From Pareuzebyella sediminis (GTDB lineage Bacteria > Bacteroidota > Bacteroidia > Flavobacteriales > Flavobacteriaceae): a stretch of 64,000 nucleotides of DNA. The notes under the pieces are model-generated. The model ran no database searches, was not told the origin of the DNA, and was given only the letters and a program-made list of their open reading frames with translations. The stretch covers positions 496,001 to 560,000 of the forward strand of contig NZ_VTZS01000001.1 of assembly GCF_008367235.1 (NCBI RefSeq), read 5' to 3'. The position numbers and the translations under genes were made by a program. Below are positions 47,724-55,182 of the stretch, one piece after another (position 1 is the first letter of the stretch; the number at the start of each line of letters is the position of its first letter).

Positions 47724-47731
47724 CAAAGATA
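47724..47731 (-). promoter_or_regulatory. Putative -7 promoter box of uvrA (TAtcTTTG)
   Basis: Exact TAnnTTTG match on the - strand, 17 bp before the chosen uvrA ATG. A CAA (TTG on -) at 47757-47755 lies 23 bp upstream and could be a weak -33 element. Confidence 0.5.
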
Positions 47732-47823
47732 CAATAAGCCCTTTTCAATTACTACAATCGTCTGACCGATATTAAAAATCTCTCCATCGAAACAGATTTT
47801 TTTTCAGGTCATTTTATTTTTTC

Positions 47824-47831
47824 TATATTTG
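47824..47831 (+). promoter_or_regulatory. Putative -7 promoter box upstream of the first sigma gene (TAtaTTTG)
   Basis: Exact TAnnTTTG match about 122 bp before the first sigma gene. It would give a long leader of about 115 nt. No -33 TTG at standard distance. Confidence 0.4.
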
Positions 47832-47952
47832 AACCTAACAAAACGTTAATACGCCTATAGCAAGAAAATTACTTTTTTAAAAACTAAGACATTCACTACT
47901 GAGCCCTTTTCATAGGATAAGGCCATTGGTTTTAATTAAAAAAGTAATTGTT

Positions 47953-48534
47953 ATGGAAGTACAACTGCAAGATTCCCTTCTTATAAAAAGATATTGTGCT
48001 GGCGATGAAAAAGCGCTAGAGGCCTTAATCGAAAAGCATAATCAGCGATTAAGCAGCTTTATTTATTCCAAGGTCAATAATCGAGATATTACTGAAGATA
48101 TTTTTCAAGACACCTTTATTAAGGTCATAAAGACGCTCAGAAAGGGAGCCTATAACGAAGAAGGTAAGTTCTTACCATGGATAATGCGTATCGCTCACAA
48201 CCTTATTATTGATTATTTTAGAAAGAGTAGCAGGATGCCTATGTACGAGGGTAGCGACAGCTTTGATATATTTTCTCTGATCAGTGACGAAAAACTTAAT
48301 GCCGAACGACAGATTATCAAAGATCAGATAGAATCTGATCTGGTCGTTCTTATTCAAGAATTACCCGAAGATCAACGTGAAGTTTTGATCATGCGCATAT
48401 ATAAGGATATGAGTTTCAAGGAAATTTCGGAAAATACAGGTGTAAGTATCAATACGGCGCTAGGAAGAATGCGTTATGCACTATTAAATCTCAGGAAGAT
48501 AATTGAAAAGAATAATATTGTTTTAACGAATTAA
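47953..48534 (+). CDS. ECF-type RNA polymerase sigma factor, copy 1
   Basis: A 193-aa sigma-70 family protein of group 4 size. Region 2 is DITEDIFQDTFIKVIKTL with RIAHNLIIDYFRK (about residues 45-91), and region 4 is LPEDQREVLIMRIYKDMSFKEISENTGVSINTALGRMRYAL (about 137-177), a helix-turn-helix that reads the -35/-33 element. The frame is open to a TTG at 47926, but the ATG at 47953 aligns exactly with copy 2. Copy 1 and copy 2 are about 77% identical by my count. No anti-sigma gene is next to it; instead a 47-aa protein follows after a hairpin. It is divergent from uvrA. Confidence 0.9.
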   Translation: MEVQLQDSLLIKRYCAGDEKALEALIEKHNQRLSSFIYSKVNNRDITEDIFQDTFIKVIKTLRKGAYNEEGKFLPWIMRIAHNLIIDYFRKSSRMPMYEGSDSFDIFSLISDEKLNAERQIIKDQIESDLVVLIQELPEDQREVLIMRIYKDMSFKEISENTGVSINTALGRMRYALLNLRKIIEKNNIVLTN

Positions 48535-48568
48535 TAGGCTATAGGTCGATTGACTTAATTATCTTAGA

Positions 48569-48599
48569 AGTATTGTCGTTATTATAGAGAAACAATACT
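48569..48599 (+). promoter_or_regulatory. Leader hairpin before the first 47-aa gene
   Basis: Eight-bp perfect stem AGTATTGT paired with ACAATACT, 15-nt loop, ending 8 bp before the ATG of the small gene. A hairpin stands at the same place in the second unit with a different stem sequence. It may hide or expose the start of translation. Confidence 0.5.
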
Positions 48600-48607
48600 G
48601 AAAAGAT

Positions 48608-48751
48608 ATGGAAGAAATTTACTTCAGAAACCAACAAAATTGCGAGATAGTACAGGCTAAACCAGAAACCGTAAGCTTTTTGTTGAATTATTCAAAGTCA
48701 TTGAAAATAACACAAGCCAAGGGAATACAGTTTGAATCAAACTTGAATTAA
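48608..48751 (+). CDS. 47-aa protein linked to sigma factor, copy 1
   Basis: A small cytoplasmic protein from MEEIYFRN to ESNLN, too short for the usual gene-length cut-off. Its reality is supported by a paralogue of exactly the same length in the same position of the next unit, sharing 21 of 47 residues: ME-IY, N8, PET, FLLN-SKS, FE--LN. It lies 73 bp after the sigma stop and is closed by a strong terminator 37 bp later, so sigma and small gene share one unit. It has no signal or membrane helix. An anti-sigma or sigma-assisting role is a guess. Confidence 0.8.
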   Translation: MEEIYFRNQQNCEIVQAKPETVSFLLNYSKSLKITQAKGIQFESNLN

Positions 48752-49163
48752 GTAGCATTAAAGTCGAATAACACGGATTTATTGAAAGGCCCCTACAAAG
48801 AATGTAGGGGCTTTTTTTATGGTATTCGTTTACGATACGCCAACGCTCGTTAACCCCAAATGAATCGCCAAGAGCTGAATTAAACTCTAATACAATATAA
48901 TTGGGAATCTCACAGTCCCCATATTTCATGGCGCAACGCACTTCACTACGTTTTATTTTGCTGAAAAATAAAAAAATAGCTTTTCACATCAATTTATAGT
49001 GGTTTGACAACAATGTTTTTTGCTTTAGGTGCCTTATATCTAGTTTTAGGTCATAATTAATAATGGATGTCGCAAGGGATACCATTAAAACTCAAAAATA
49101 ATAACTAATAACCTTTAAGAGCTTTCTTTCTAAGAATCGCAAATCTTACAAAAACTTTCAACA
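48752..49163 (+). other. Intergenic region between the two sigma units
   Basis: 412 bases without a supported gene. It holds the terminator of unit 1 (48789-48818), then AT-rich sequence leading to the second sigma gene. A 94-codon frame on the - strand (48657-48941) crosses the terminator and the small gene and is not accepted as a gene. I see no clear TAnnTTTG box here for the second sigma gene. Confidence 0.6.
48789..48818 (+). terminator. Rho-independent terminator of sigma unit 1
   Basis: Perfect 9-bp stem GCCCCTACA paired with TGTAGGGGC, 5-nt loop, followed directly by seven T. It ends the transcript of sigma factor copy 1 and its 47-aa partner. Confidence 0.9.
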
Positions 49164-49745
49164 ATGGACCTACAAATCGAAGATTCAGTACTAGTACGAG
49201 ATTACATCGCCGGAGACGAAAAATCTTTAGAGATTTTAATCAATCGCCATAACCAAAGAATTACGAGCTTTATTTATTCCAAAGTATTGGATAGAGACAT
49301 TACCGAAGATATTTTTCAAGATACGTTTATTAAAGTTATTCGTACACTAAAGAAAGGGTCTTACAGCGAAGAAGGTAAATTTTTACCCTGGGTTATGCGC
49401 ATTGCCCATAATTTGATTATCGATCACTTTAGAAAGAACAAAAGAATGCCAATGTTCGAGGGAAGCGACGATTTCAACATCTTTTCGGTTATTGGTGATG
49501 ATAAATTGAACGCGGAAAAGCAACTTATCAAAGATCAGGTCAATTCTGATCTAAGAAATTTGGTTGAGGAGTTGCCCGATGATCAGAAAGAGGTATTGAT
49601 TATGCGTATTTATAAGGACATGAGTTTTAAGGAAATCTCAGAAAATACAGGTGTAAGTATTAACACTGCTCTAGGAAGAATGCGATACGCGCTTATCAAC
49701 CTTCGAAAAATAATAGATAAACACAATATCGTGTTGACTAACTAA
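49164..49745 (+). CDS. ECF-type RNA polymerase sigma factor, copy 2
   Basis: A 193-aa paralogue of the first sigma factor, aligning without a gap from first to last residue (both end NIVLTN). Region 4 is nearly unchanged: the stretch EVLIMRIYKDMSFKEISENT and the following GVSINTALGRMRYAL are identical, so both should recognise similar -33 elements. Differences cluster in the N-terminus and in the linker between regions 2 and 4 (about residues 92-142). It is followed by its own hairpin and 47-aa protein. This gene order next to nth and bcp looks conserved in flavobacteria, from memory. Confidence 0.9.
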   Translation: MDLQIEDSVLVRDYIAGDEKSLEILINRHNQRITSFIYSKVLDRDITEDIFQDTFIKVIRTLKKGSYSEEGKFLPWVMRIAHNLIIDHFRKNKRMPMFEGSDDFNIFSVIGDDKLNAEKQLIKDQVNSDLRNLVEELPDDQKEVLIMRIYKDMSFKEISENTGVSINTALGRMRYALINLRKIIDKHNIVLTN

Positions 49746-49781
49746 ATAGAGTACCTTAATAAAAAATAACAATATTTCTAT

Positions 49782-49816
49782 AGTAGTTGCGTTATCTTTG
49801 TATAACTATAACTACT
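49782..49816 (+). promoter_or_regulatory. Leader hairpin before the second 47-aa gene
   Basis: Two-part stem: AGTAGTT (49782-49788) with AACTACT (49810-49816), and inside it GTTAT (49791-49795) with ATAAC (49802-49806). It ends 3 bp before the ATG of the small gene. A TAtcTTTG box (49793-49800) lies within it, so the same bases could instead be a promoter. Confidence 0.55.
49793..49800 (+). promoter_or_regulatory. Possible -7 box inside the second leader hairpin (TAtcTTTG)
   Basis: Exact TAnnTTTG match 20 bp before the second 47-aa gene. No TTG at the normal upstream distance. It overlaps the hairpin loop, so promoter and RNA structure are competing readings. Confidence 0.35.
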
Positions 49817-49819
49817 GAT

Positions 49820-49963
49820 ATGGAAAAAATTTACTCTGAAAACCTTGAGAAAGGGAAAATCTTAAAAGCTAGACCTGAGACAATTCAGTTTTTACTAAAT
49901 TTCTCAAAATCATTTCATCTAGTGGAATATCAAGACCTTCGATTTGAAAATAGTCTGAATTAA
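49820..49963 (+). CDS. 47-aa protein linked to sigma factor, copy 2
   Basis: Paralogue of the 47-aa protein at 48608, same length, from MEKIYSEN to ENSLN. Conserved core: PET-FLLN-SKS near residues 19-31 and FE--LN at the end. It starts 75 bp after the second sigma stop and is followed at once by a terminator. Compact, mixed charge, no membrane helix. The fact that the whole unit (sigma, hairpin, small gene, terminator) was kept in both copies argues for selection on the small protein. Confidence 0.8.
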   Translation: MEKIYSENLEKGKILKARPETIQFLLNFSKSFHLVEYQDLRFENSLN

Positions 49964-49988
49964 AAAAACCCTTACCGGGTTTTTTTTG
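49963..49988. terminator. Bidirectional terminator after sigma unit 2
   Basis: A-run, ACCC, short loop, GGGT, then seven or more T. It closes sigma unit 2 on + and overlaps the end of nth on -, whose 3' end faces it. The GC part of the stem is short. Confidence 0.6.
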
Positions 49989-50634
49989 TTTTCAAGTAGT
50001 CATTCAAGACTTTTTTTCTCCCGATGGTGTTGGTAATAACGTCCTTTTCTAGGTTCCAGCCTCTCGCCGGTGAATATTGACGACCGTACCATATGATCTG
50101 AAGATGAAGTTCGTTCCACAGTTCTTCAGGAAATAGACGTTTGGCATCTTTCTCGGTTTGCACGACATTTTTTCCATTGGATAGCCCCCAACGGTACATA
50201 AGCCTATGTATATGCGTATCTACAGGAAATGCAGGAATACCAAAAGCCTGTGATACTACTACACTTGCCGTTTTATGCCCTACCGCTGGCAGCTCTTCCA
50301 AAAGTTCTATGTCTTGCGGCACTTTCCCTTCATATTTGTCTATAAGAATTTTCGAAAGCCCGAATATGCCTTTCGCTTTCATTGGGGAAAGACCTACGGG
50401 TTTTATGATTTCCCGTATTTCGTCGACCGATAATTTAACCATGTCGTAGGGGTTGTTGGCTTTGGCAAATAAAATCGGCGTTATTTTATTGACCCTGACG
50501 TCGGTACTTTGCGCCGACATTAATACAGCTATCAATAACGTATACGGATCTTGATGATCCAGCGGTACAGGAATTTGCGGGTATAAATCTTGAAGCGTTC
50601 TTATTACAAAATCTACCTTTTCGGTTTTCGTCAT
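49972..50634 (-). CDS. nth: Endonuclease III (DNA glycosylase/AP lyase) without Fe-S cluster
   Basis: A 220-aa base-excision repair enzyme that removes oxidised pyrimidines. The helix-hairpin-helix LPAVGHKTASVVV carries the catalytic Lys, and FPVDTHIHRL the catalytic Asp. E. coli Nth has four cysteines near the C-terminus (C-x6-C-x2-C-x5-C) that hold a [4Fe-4S] cluster; in this protein the same region reads YGRQYSPARGWNLEKD and no cysteine is present in it. The rest of the fold is intact. It is divergent from bcp. Confidence 0.9.
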   Translation of the reverse strand: MTKTEKVDFVIRTLQDLYPQIPVPLDHQDPYTLLIAVLMSAQSTDVRVNKITPILFAKANNPYDMVKLSVDEIREIIKPVGLSPMKAKGIFGLSKILIDKYEGKVPQDIELLEELPAVGHKTASVVVSQAFGIPAFPVDTHIHRLMYRWGLSNGKNVVQTEKDAKRLFPEELWNELHLQIIWYGRQYSPARGWNLEKDVITNTIGRKKVLNDYLKTKKTR

Positions 50635-50687
50635 TTTTTAATTAGTTTCGGGACGTGTTACAAATACGAATTTAACTAAAATTAAAT

Positions 50688-51146
50688 ATGAATACATTGA
50701 AAGTAGGCGACAAGGTTCCTGGATTCGCGGCCAAGGACCAAGATGGAAACACTGTAAACCTATCGGATTACCACGGAAAAAAATTAATTGTCTTTTTCTA
50801 TCCAAAGGCGAGCACCCCGGGCTGTACGGCGGAGGCATGTAATCTCAGGGATAATTATAAGGAATTAAAAGATCAGGGTTATGAGTTGCTCGGAGTAAGT
50901 GCCGATTCTCAAAAAAGGCAGTCCAATTTCAAAGAGAAATATAATTTTCCATTTCCTTTATTGGCCGATGAAGATCGTACGGTCATCGAAACTTTCGGCG
51001 TTTGGGGACCAAAGAAATTTATGGGGCGTGAATACGATGGAATTCACCGAAAAACATTCGTTATTAACGAAAACGGTATTGTGGATAGGGTAATCGATAA
51101 GGTTAAAACCAAAGATCACGCAGCCCAATTGTTGGCAGAATCCTAA
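50688..51146 (+). CDS. bcp: Thiol peroxidase, Bcp/PrxQ type peroxiredoxin
   Basis: A 152-aa cytoplasmic peroxiredoxin that reduces hydrogen peroxide and organic peroxides with thioredoxin. The peroxidatic Cys46 stands in ASTPGCTAEAC and the resolving Cys51 five residues later, the atypical two-Cys layout of Bcp/PrxQ. FGVWGPKKFMG and the final KDHAAQLL are typical. It is divergent from nth across a short promoter region of 53 bp. Confidence 0.93.
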   Translation: MNTLKVGDKVPGFAAKDQDGNTVNLSDYHGKKLIVFFYPKASTPGCTAEACNLRDNYKELKDQGYELLGVSADSQKRQSNFKEKYNFPFPLLADEDRTVIETFGVWGPKKFMGREYDGIHRKTFVINENGIVDRVIDKVKTKDHAAQLLAES

Positions 51147-51163
51147 AATAGGTTGAAAAAACA

Positions 51164-51190
51164 AAAATCCCGATAATGCATCGGGATTTT
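51164..51190. terminator. Bidirectional rho-independent terminator
   Basis: Perfect 11-bp stem AAAATCCCGAT paired with ATCGGGATTTT, loop of 5. It lies between bcp (+) and the conserved unknown gene ending at 51211 (-). Confidence 0.8.
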
Positions 51191-51210
51191 ATTTATACAA
51201 AGGGACATAT

Positions 51211-52671
51211 TTATACTTTTTCCTCTTCTGACTTTATCAATTTTCGGGTAAAAAGGTTTTTGTTCTTTATAATTTCCGCAATGCCTTTTGGAAGCATCTC
51301 TTCCCAGCCTTCTTCATTGTTAATTATTTTCTTTAGAACGTCACGCGAGAAAATATGCATAATTTCCGGATCGTAATCTATGATATCCATTACTTTTCCG
51401 TTGTATTTAAAGAACTTATAGAGTTCTTTCATTCTTGGGTGCACCTTCATATTATTACTGGTCATTATCTGCCCCGTCTCAGGATTTTTCATAGGATAAA
51501 GGTAGACTTGCAGTTCTTTGAAAAATAGTTTTCCGAAAGCTTCAAGAATTCCGCCGCTAAGGTGACGATAATATTTTTCATCGAAAATATCAACAAGGTT
51601 GTTCACGCCCATGGTGAGGCCGATCTTGGCCTTGGTGTAATTATTAAAGTACTCCACCAGTTTATAGTATTCCTGAAATTTAGATATCATCACAATATGG
51701 CCAAGGGAACATAGCAGTTCGGCACGATCCATAAAATCACGTTCGTCAATTTCTCCGGAAGCCTTTAAATTCGAAAGGGTGATTTCAAAAATAACAATCG
51801 TATTGTCTTGGTCAACGGCCGGGTCCCTTATGAAAATATCATACGATTTATGGAACATATCTAAATTAACCTTCGTAACCGGTCTAAAACTTCCGCGCAA
51901 CGCTAATATATTTTTTTTGTACAATACGGCTGCGGGAAGAAGGTTGTTTCCATCCGGACCGAACATGACGGCATCGGTCATGTCGTTACGAATCAGCTGA
52001 AGGCTCATCAATCGATTATCTACATCTTTGAAATTAGGCCCCGCAAAGTTTACCATATCGATTTCTACCGTATCCTTATCGATATGATCGTACAGATACT
52101 TCAACATCTTCCTGGGCTTATGATACTTGTAAAAAGCACCGTAAATCAAGTTTACGCCCAGAATCCCCAAGGTTTCTTGTTGCAACCTTGCTTCGTTCTG
52201 TTTAAAACGAATATGAAGAATAATTTCATCGAATTCTTTCTGCTTCGGGTCTAGCTGAAAGCGTATACCAATCCATCCATGGCCTTTGTATCGTTTCGAA
52301 AAATCTATGGTAGCAACCGTATTGGCGTACGAAAAGAACAATCGGTCAGGGTGCCTATCTCGACTTATACGCTCTTCCATCAAGCGCATTTCGTGCGATA
52401 ACATTTTTTTCAGACGCGATTGTGTAACGTACCTCCCGTCTTGCTCTATGCCATAGATCGCATCGCTGAAATCTTTGTCATAGGCACTCATTGCTTTGGC
52501 AATTGTACCCGATGCACCTCCAGATCTAAAAAAGTGTCTTGCAGTTTCCTGACCGGCCCCGATTTCTGAGAAGGTGCCATAAATGTCAGGGTTTAAATTG
52601 ATTCTTAATGTCTTGGCCTTTATCGAGGGTATATTTTCAAAAGCCGTATCCCTTTTTAACACTGAAGCCAT
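51211..52671 (-). CDS. Conserved Bacteroidota protein of about 490 aa, unknown function
   Basis: A 486-aa cytoplasmic protein that I know as highly conserved in Bacteroidota (MASVLKRDTAFENIPSIKAK start, GGASGTIAKAMSAYDKDFSD, FFSYANTVATIDFSK, HLSGGILEAFGKLFFK). Such proteins are often named nicotinate-nucleotide adenylyltransferase in databases, but I see neither an HxGH nucleotidyl-transfer motif nor the KMSKS-like tail, so that name is not supported. No signal peptide or membrane helix. I chose the ATG at 52671; an in-frame TTG at 52689 lies further up. It is divergent from the PhnP-like gene. Confidence 0.8.
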   Translation of the reverse strand: MASVLKRDTAFENIPSIKAKTLRINLNPDIYGTFSEIGAGQETARHFFRSGGASGTIAKAMSAYDKDFSDAIYGIEQDGRYVTQSRLKKMLSHEMRLMEERISRDRHPDRLFFSYANTVATIDFSKRYKGHGWIGIRFQLDPKQKEFDEIILHIRFKQNEARLQQETLGILGVNLIYGAFYKYHKPRKMLKYLYDHIDKDTVEIDMVNFAGPNFKDVDNRLMSLQLIRNDMTDAVMFGPDGNNLLPAAVLYKKNILALRGSFRPVTKVNLDMFHKSYDIFIRDPAVDQDNTIVIFEITLSNLKASGEIDERDFMDRAELLCSLGHIVMISKFQEYYKLVEYFNNYTKAKIGLTMGVNNLVDIFDEKYYRHLSGGILEAFGKLFFKELQVYLYPMKNPETGQIMTSNNMKVHPRMKELYKFFKYNGKVMDIIDYDPEIMHIFSRDVLKKIINNEEGWEEMLPKGIAEIIKNKNLFTRKLIKSEEEKV

Positions 52672-52732
52672 TTCATAGATTTTGGTCAAACAAAGTTAAC
52701 AAGTTACTGTTATCTATTAAATAATTTAGTTA

Positions 52733-52740
52733 TAAATTTG
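52733..52740 (+). promoter_or_regulatory. Putative -7 promoter box (TAaaTTTG)
   Basis: Exact TAnnTTTG match, 7 bp before the ATG of the PhnP-like gene. The mRNA would be nearly leaderless from that ATG; translation from the TTG at 52760 would leave about 14 nt. Confidence 0.45.
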
Positions 52741-52747
52741 AGAATAC

Positions 52748-53524
52748 ATGGACGAGGGTTTGAAAATTATCTTTTTAGGCACAGGAACGTCACAGGGAAT
52801 TCCTATTATCGGTAGCAATCACCCTGTTTGCTTGAGCAACGACCCCAAGGACAAACGCCTGCGAGTTTCAGTCTTACTCCGTTGGAACAAATACAATTAC
52901 GTTATCGACTGCGGCCCTGATTTTCGGCAGCAAATGCTCAGACATAAGGTATCTAGGTTAGATGGAATACTTTTCACCCACGAGCATTCGGACCATACGG
53001 CCGGCCTTGATGACATACGTCCCTTTTTTTTTAGGCAAGGCGACATTCCTATTTTTGCCCACGAACGCGTGGTCCACTCACTCAAACATCGTTTCGATTA
53101 TATCTTTACCGATGAAAATCGCTATCCAGGAGCTCCTTCCGTGGCTCCCCATGTTATTTCTAAGGAAACTCCTTTTAAAATAGGGGATACCTTGGCAATT
53201 CCTATCGAAGCAAACCATAATAGACTAAAAGTTATGGGTTTTAGAATAAAGGATTTCACGTATTTGACGGATATAAAAACTATAGCAAATGAAGAGATCA
53301 ACAAGGTGAGGGGGTCTAAAGTATTGGTGGTGAATGCGCTGCGCATAGAACCTCATCACTCACACTTTAATCTTGAAGAGGCGTTGGCGTTTATAGAAGA
53401 GGTAAAGCCAGAAGTCGCATATCTAACACATATCAGCCATCTCCTAGGGTTTCATGAAGAAGTCGAAAAATCCCTTCCGGATGGAGTCCATCTTGCCTAT
53501 GACAATTTAACCTTGAATCTCTAG
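52748..53524 (+). CDS. PhnP-like metallo-beta-lactamase-fold hydrolase
   Basis: A 258-aa cytoplasmic MBL-fold protein with the PhnP/RNase Z-like layout: N-terminal FLGTGTSQGIP, CGPDFRQQML, the metal motif THEHSDHTAGLDDI (HxHxDH), YLTDIKTI and the C-terminal LTHISHLLGFHEE histidines. The group includes cyclic phosphodiesterases; the substrate here is unknown. The ATG at 52748 is only 7 bp from a -7 box, so the in-frame TTG at 52760, giving MKIIFLGTGTSQG as in most relatives, could be the real start. Confidence 0.85.
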   Translation: MDEGLKIIFLGTGTSQGIPIIGSNHPVCLSNDPKDKRLRVSVLLRWNKYNYVIDCGPDFRQQMLRHKVSRLDGILFTHEHSDHTAGLDDIRPFFFRQGDIPIFAHERVVHSLKHRFDYIFTDENRYPGAPSVAPHVISKETPFKIGDTLAIPIEANHNRLKVMGFRIKDFTYLTDIKTIANEEINKVRGSKVLVVNALRIEPHHSHFNLEEALAFIEEVKPEVAYLTHISHLLGFHEEVEKSLPDGVHLAYDNLTLNL

Positions 53525-53599
53525 ATAGTTCAATAACATTTTGGCAATGTGGTATACTAGTATAGTAAGTACGGCGTTTTTAAACAAAAGTCCTAAGAT

Positions 53600-54094
53600 T
53601 TGAAAAGTAAATTATACCTATATCTATTTGTATTTGCAATATTGATTTGCCTATATCTTTTTGTGAGCAACCAAAAAATGGGGGCAGCGAAAGACAGTCA
53701 AATTGAACAGATGAAGCTGAAAATAGAACAATTGCAAGACGCTGTGAGCAGGGGTGAAATAAAGGCCTTGGAATTGCAATATTTTTCTTTGGAAAATAAT
53801 GATGATGCCCTGGCGTACTATGATCATCTGAATATTGAAGACCCTGCACGCTACATTGCGGATAAGTTGCTCGAGACCAATGAAAGTAAGGGTGATAATC
53901 CTTTGATTCCTTATGAGGGTATGGAGAGCGATTTTAAGATCAACAAGATAAAGATATTGAATCACAAATGGATTATAGCCGATTTTTCTGATGGAAAATA
54001 TTGGGGTGAATTGATTTTGAAATATGAACTGAAGGATGACCTTGGCGTTGATTTCACCTTGTTGGATCATCTGCTTTACACGCATAGTCAATAA
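53600..54094 (+). CDS. Small membrane-anchored coiled-coil protein, TTG start
   Basis: A 164-aa protein with one N-terminal membrane helix (residues 5-22, LYLYLFVFAILICLYLFV), a short coiled coil (about 35-55, SQIEQMKLKIEQLQDAVSRG) and a C-terminal beta-rich domain (KIKILNHKWIIADFSDGKYWGELILKYEL). There is no ATG before the helix, so the TTG at 53600 (MKSKLYLY) is the likely start. It is probably a periplasmic-facing envelope protein. The function is unknown. Confidence 0.7.
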   Translation: MKSKLYLYLFVFAILICLYLFVSNQKMGAAKDSQIEQMKLKIEQLQDAVSRGEIKALELQYFSLENNDDALAYYDHLNIEDPARYIADKLLETNESKGDNPLIPYEGMESDFKINKIKILNHKWIIADFSDGKYWGELILKYELKDDLGVDFTLLDHLLYTHSQ

Positions 54095-54153
54095 ACAAAC
54101 AACATTAGCTGCCCATAATCTTGTAGTTGCCTCGGCTAGAAAATGATGGTAGG

Positions 54154-54813
54154 TTAAATTTTATTTTCCAACCATTTTTTGAATGCATAAAAGTTTTGGG
54201 GCGAAACCCCGTGACCGACAGGAAATTCCTCGTAAACATAAGAGACCCCCAATCTAGTTAAAAACGCAGGTATCTTTTGGGCCCATTCGGGAGGTATTAC
54301 CTGATCGACTTGCCCATGTGAAGCATAAATATTCAAATGTTTATGGTCTTTTTCGGCAAAGCCCTTAAGAATAATACCTTCGTTGATATAGCCACTTAAG
54401 GCGACCACATTTTTTATTTTTTCAGGATATGACAGGGAAACGGCATAGCTCAAAATAGTACCTTGGCTGAACCCCAACAGTGTAATTCGATCTTCATCCA
54501 GTCCATAGGTAGTGCAGGCTTCTTTGATGAAATGAACGATTTTTTCACGAGATTCAATAGCTTGCTCATCATCGCTCCATTTGCCTTTTTCTGCATCAAA
54601 ATTAATGGCATACCAAGCATAGCCAAAAGGCTCCATGGTATATGGGGCGCGTACCGATATAATACATAATTCCTCCTGAAGTTCGGACGCGAATGAAAAC
54701 AGATCTTCTTCATTGCTACCATAACCATGAAACATGAACATAACGGGTGGCTTACGTTCAACTAGCGATGAAGGTCTAATGAGGTGCTCTAGTGATAAGG
54801 GTGCAGTGGTCAT
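54154..54813 (-). CDS. Alpha/beta hydrolase, phospholipase/carboxylesterase family
   Basis: A 219-aa cytoplasmic esterase. FMFHGYGSNEEDL contains the oxyanion HGYG, the nucleophile elbow is GFSQG, and Asp (HGQVDQVIP) and His (GHGVSP) complete the triad. The substrate is unknown. It is the last gene of the five-gene run that starts with the BatA-like gene, and begins 1 bp after the second 108-aa membrane protein, so translation is coupled. Confidence 0.82.
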   Translation of the reverse strand: MTTAPLSLEHLIRPSSLVERKPPVMFMFHGYGSNEEDLFSFASELQEELCIISVRAPYTMEPFGYAWYAINFDAEKGKWSDDEQAIESREKIVHFIKEACTTYGLDEDRITLLGFSQGTILSYAVSLSYPEKIKNVVALSGYINEGIILKGFAEKDHKHLNIYASHGQVDQVIPPEWAQKIPAFLTRLGVSYVYEEFPVGHGVSPQNFYAFKKWLENKI

Positions 54814-54814
54814 G

Positions 54815-55141
54815 TTATGGGATAAAAGTAAACCATTTTTGAAAATAGGCCCCCAACACCGGTATCAATTGTTTTTTTTCATTCAGCGCCCCTATAAAAC
54901 CAAATATCCAGAGTACCATGTAACATAAGTACAATCCATATAAGGCATAGGGACTATACCATACACTGGAAAATAAGGCAAAAGCGTGAAAAAGAAGGTG
55001 TATTCCGAAAGCTTGTCGGATATGAAAACGGGCAAAATCGTTTTTTGGTTCCATGTTCATGCTCATCGCAATAAAAGAACCGATTATAGTTATGTATGCG
55101 ATAATAGCCGTGGTCTTTCCATTTTTATTAGTCGGGGTCAT
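54815..55141 (-). CDS. 108-aa integral membrane protein, paralogue B
   Basis: A 108-aa protein with three or four hydrophobic segments. The N-terminal block GKTTAIIAYITIIGSFIAM...FHIRQAFG matches DUF4870-like membrane proteins and the next gene upstream, which has the same length. The two lie 41 bp apart on one strand. The function is unknown. Confidence 0.7.
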   Translation of the reverse strand: MTPTNKNGKTTAIIAYITIIGSFIAMSMNMEPKNDFARFHIRQAFGIHLLFHAFALFSSVWYSPYALYGLYLCYMVLWIFGFIGALNEKKQLIPVLGAYFQKWFTFIP

Positions 55142-55182
55142 GGCTTATAAATTTCCGCAGAATAAAGTATTGGCGAACAAAA

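Noticed and set aside
48657-48941. 94-codon frame on the - strand between the two sigma units
   Set aside because: It runs antisense through a strong terminator and through the 47-aa gene that has a clear paralogue. The first about 50 residues look protein-like, so a decayed remnant cannot be fully excluded, but no family was recognised.
51211-52671. Nicotinate-nucleotide adenylyltransferase name for the 486-aa protein
   Set aside because: Neither an HxGH motif nor an ISSTxxR-like segment of nucleotidyltransferases is visible; the name seems to be carried over in databases.
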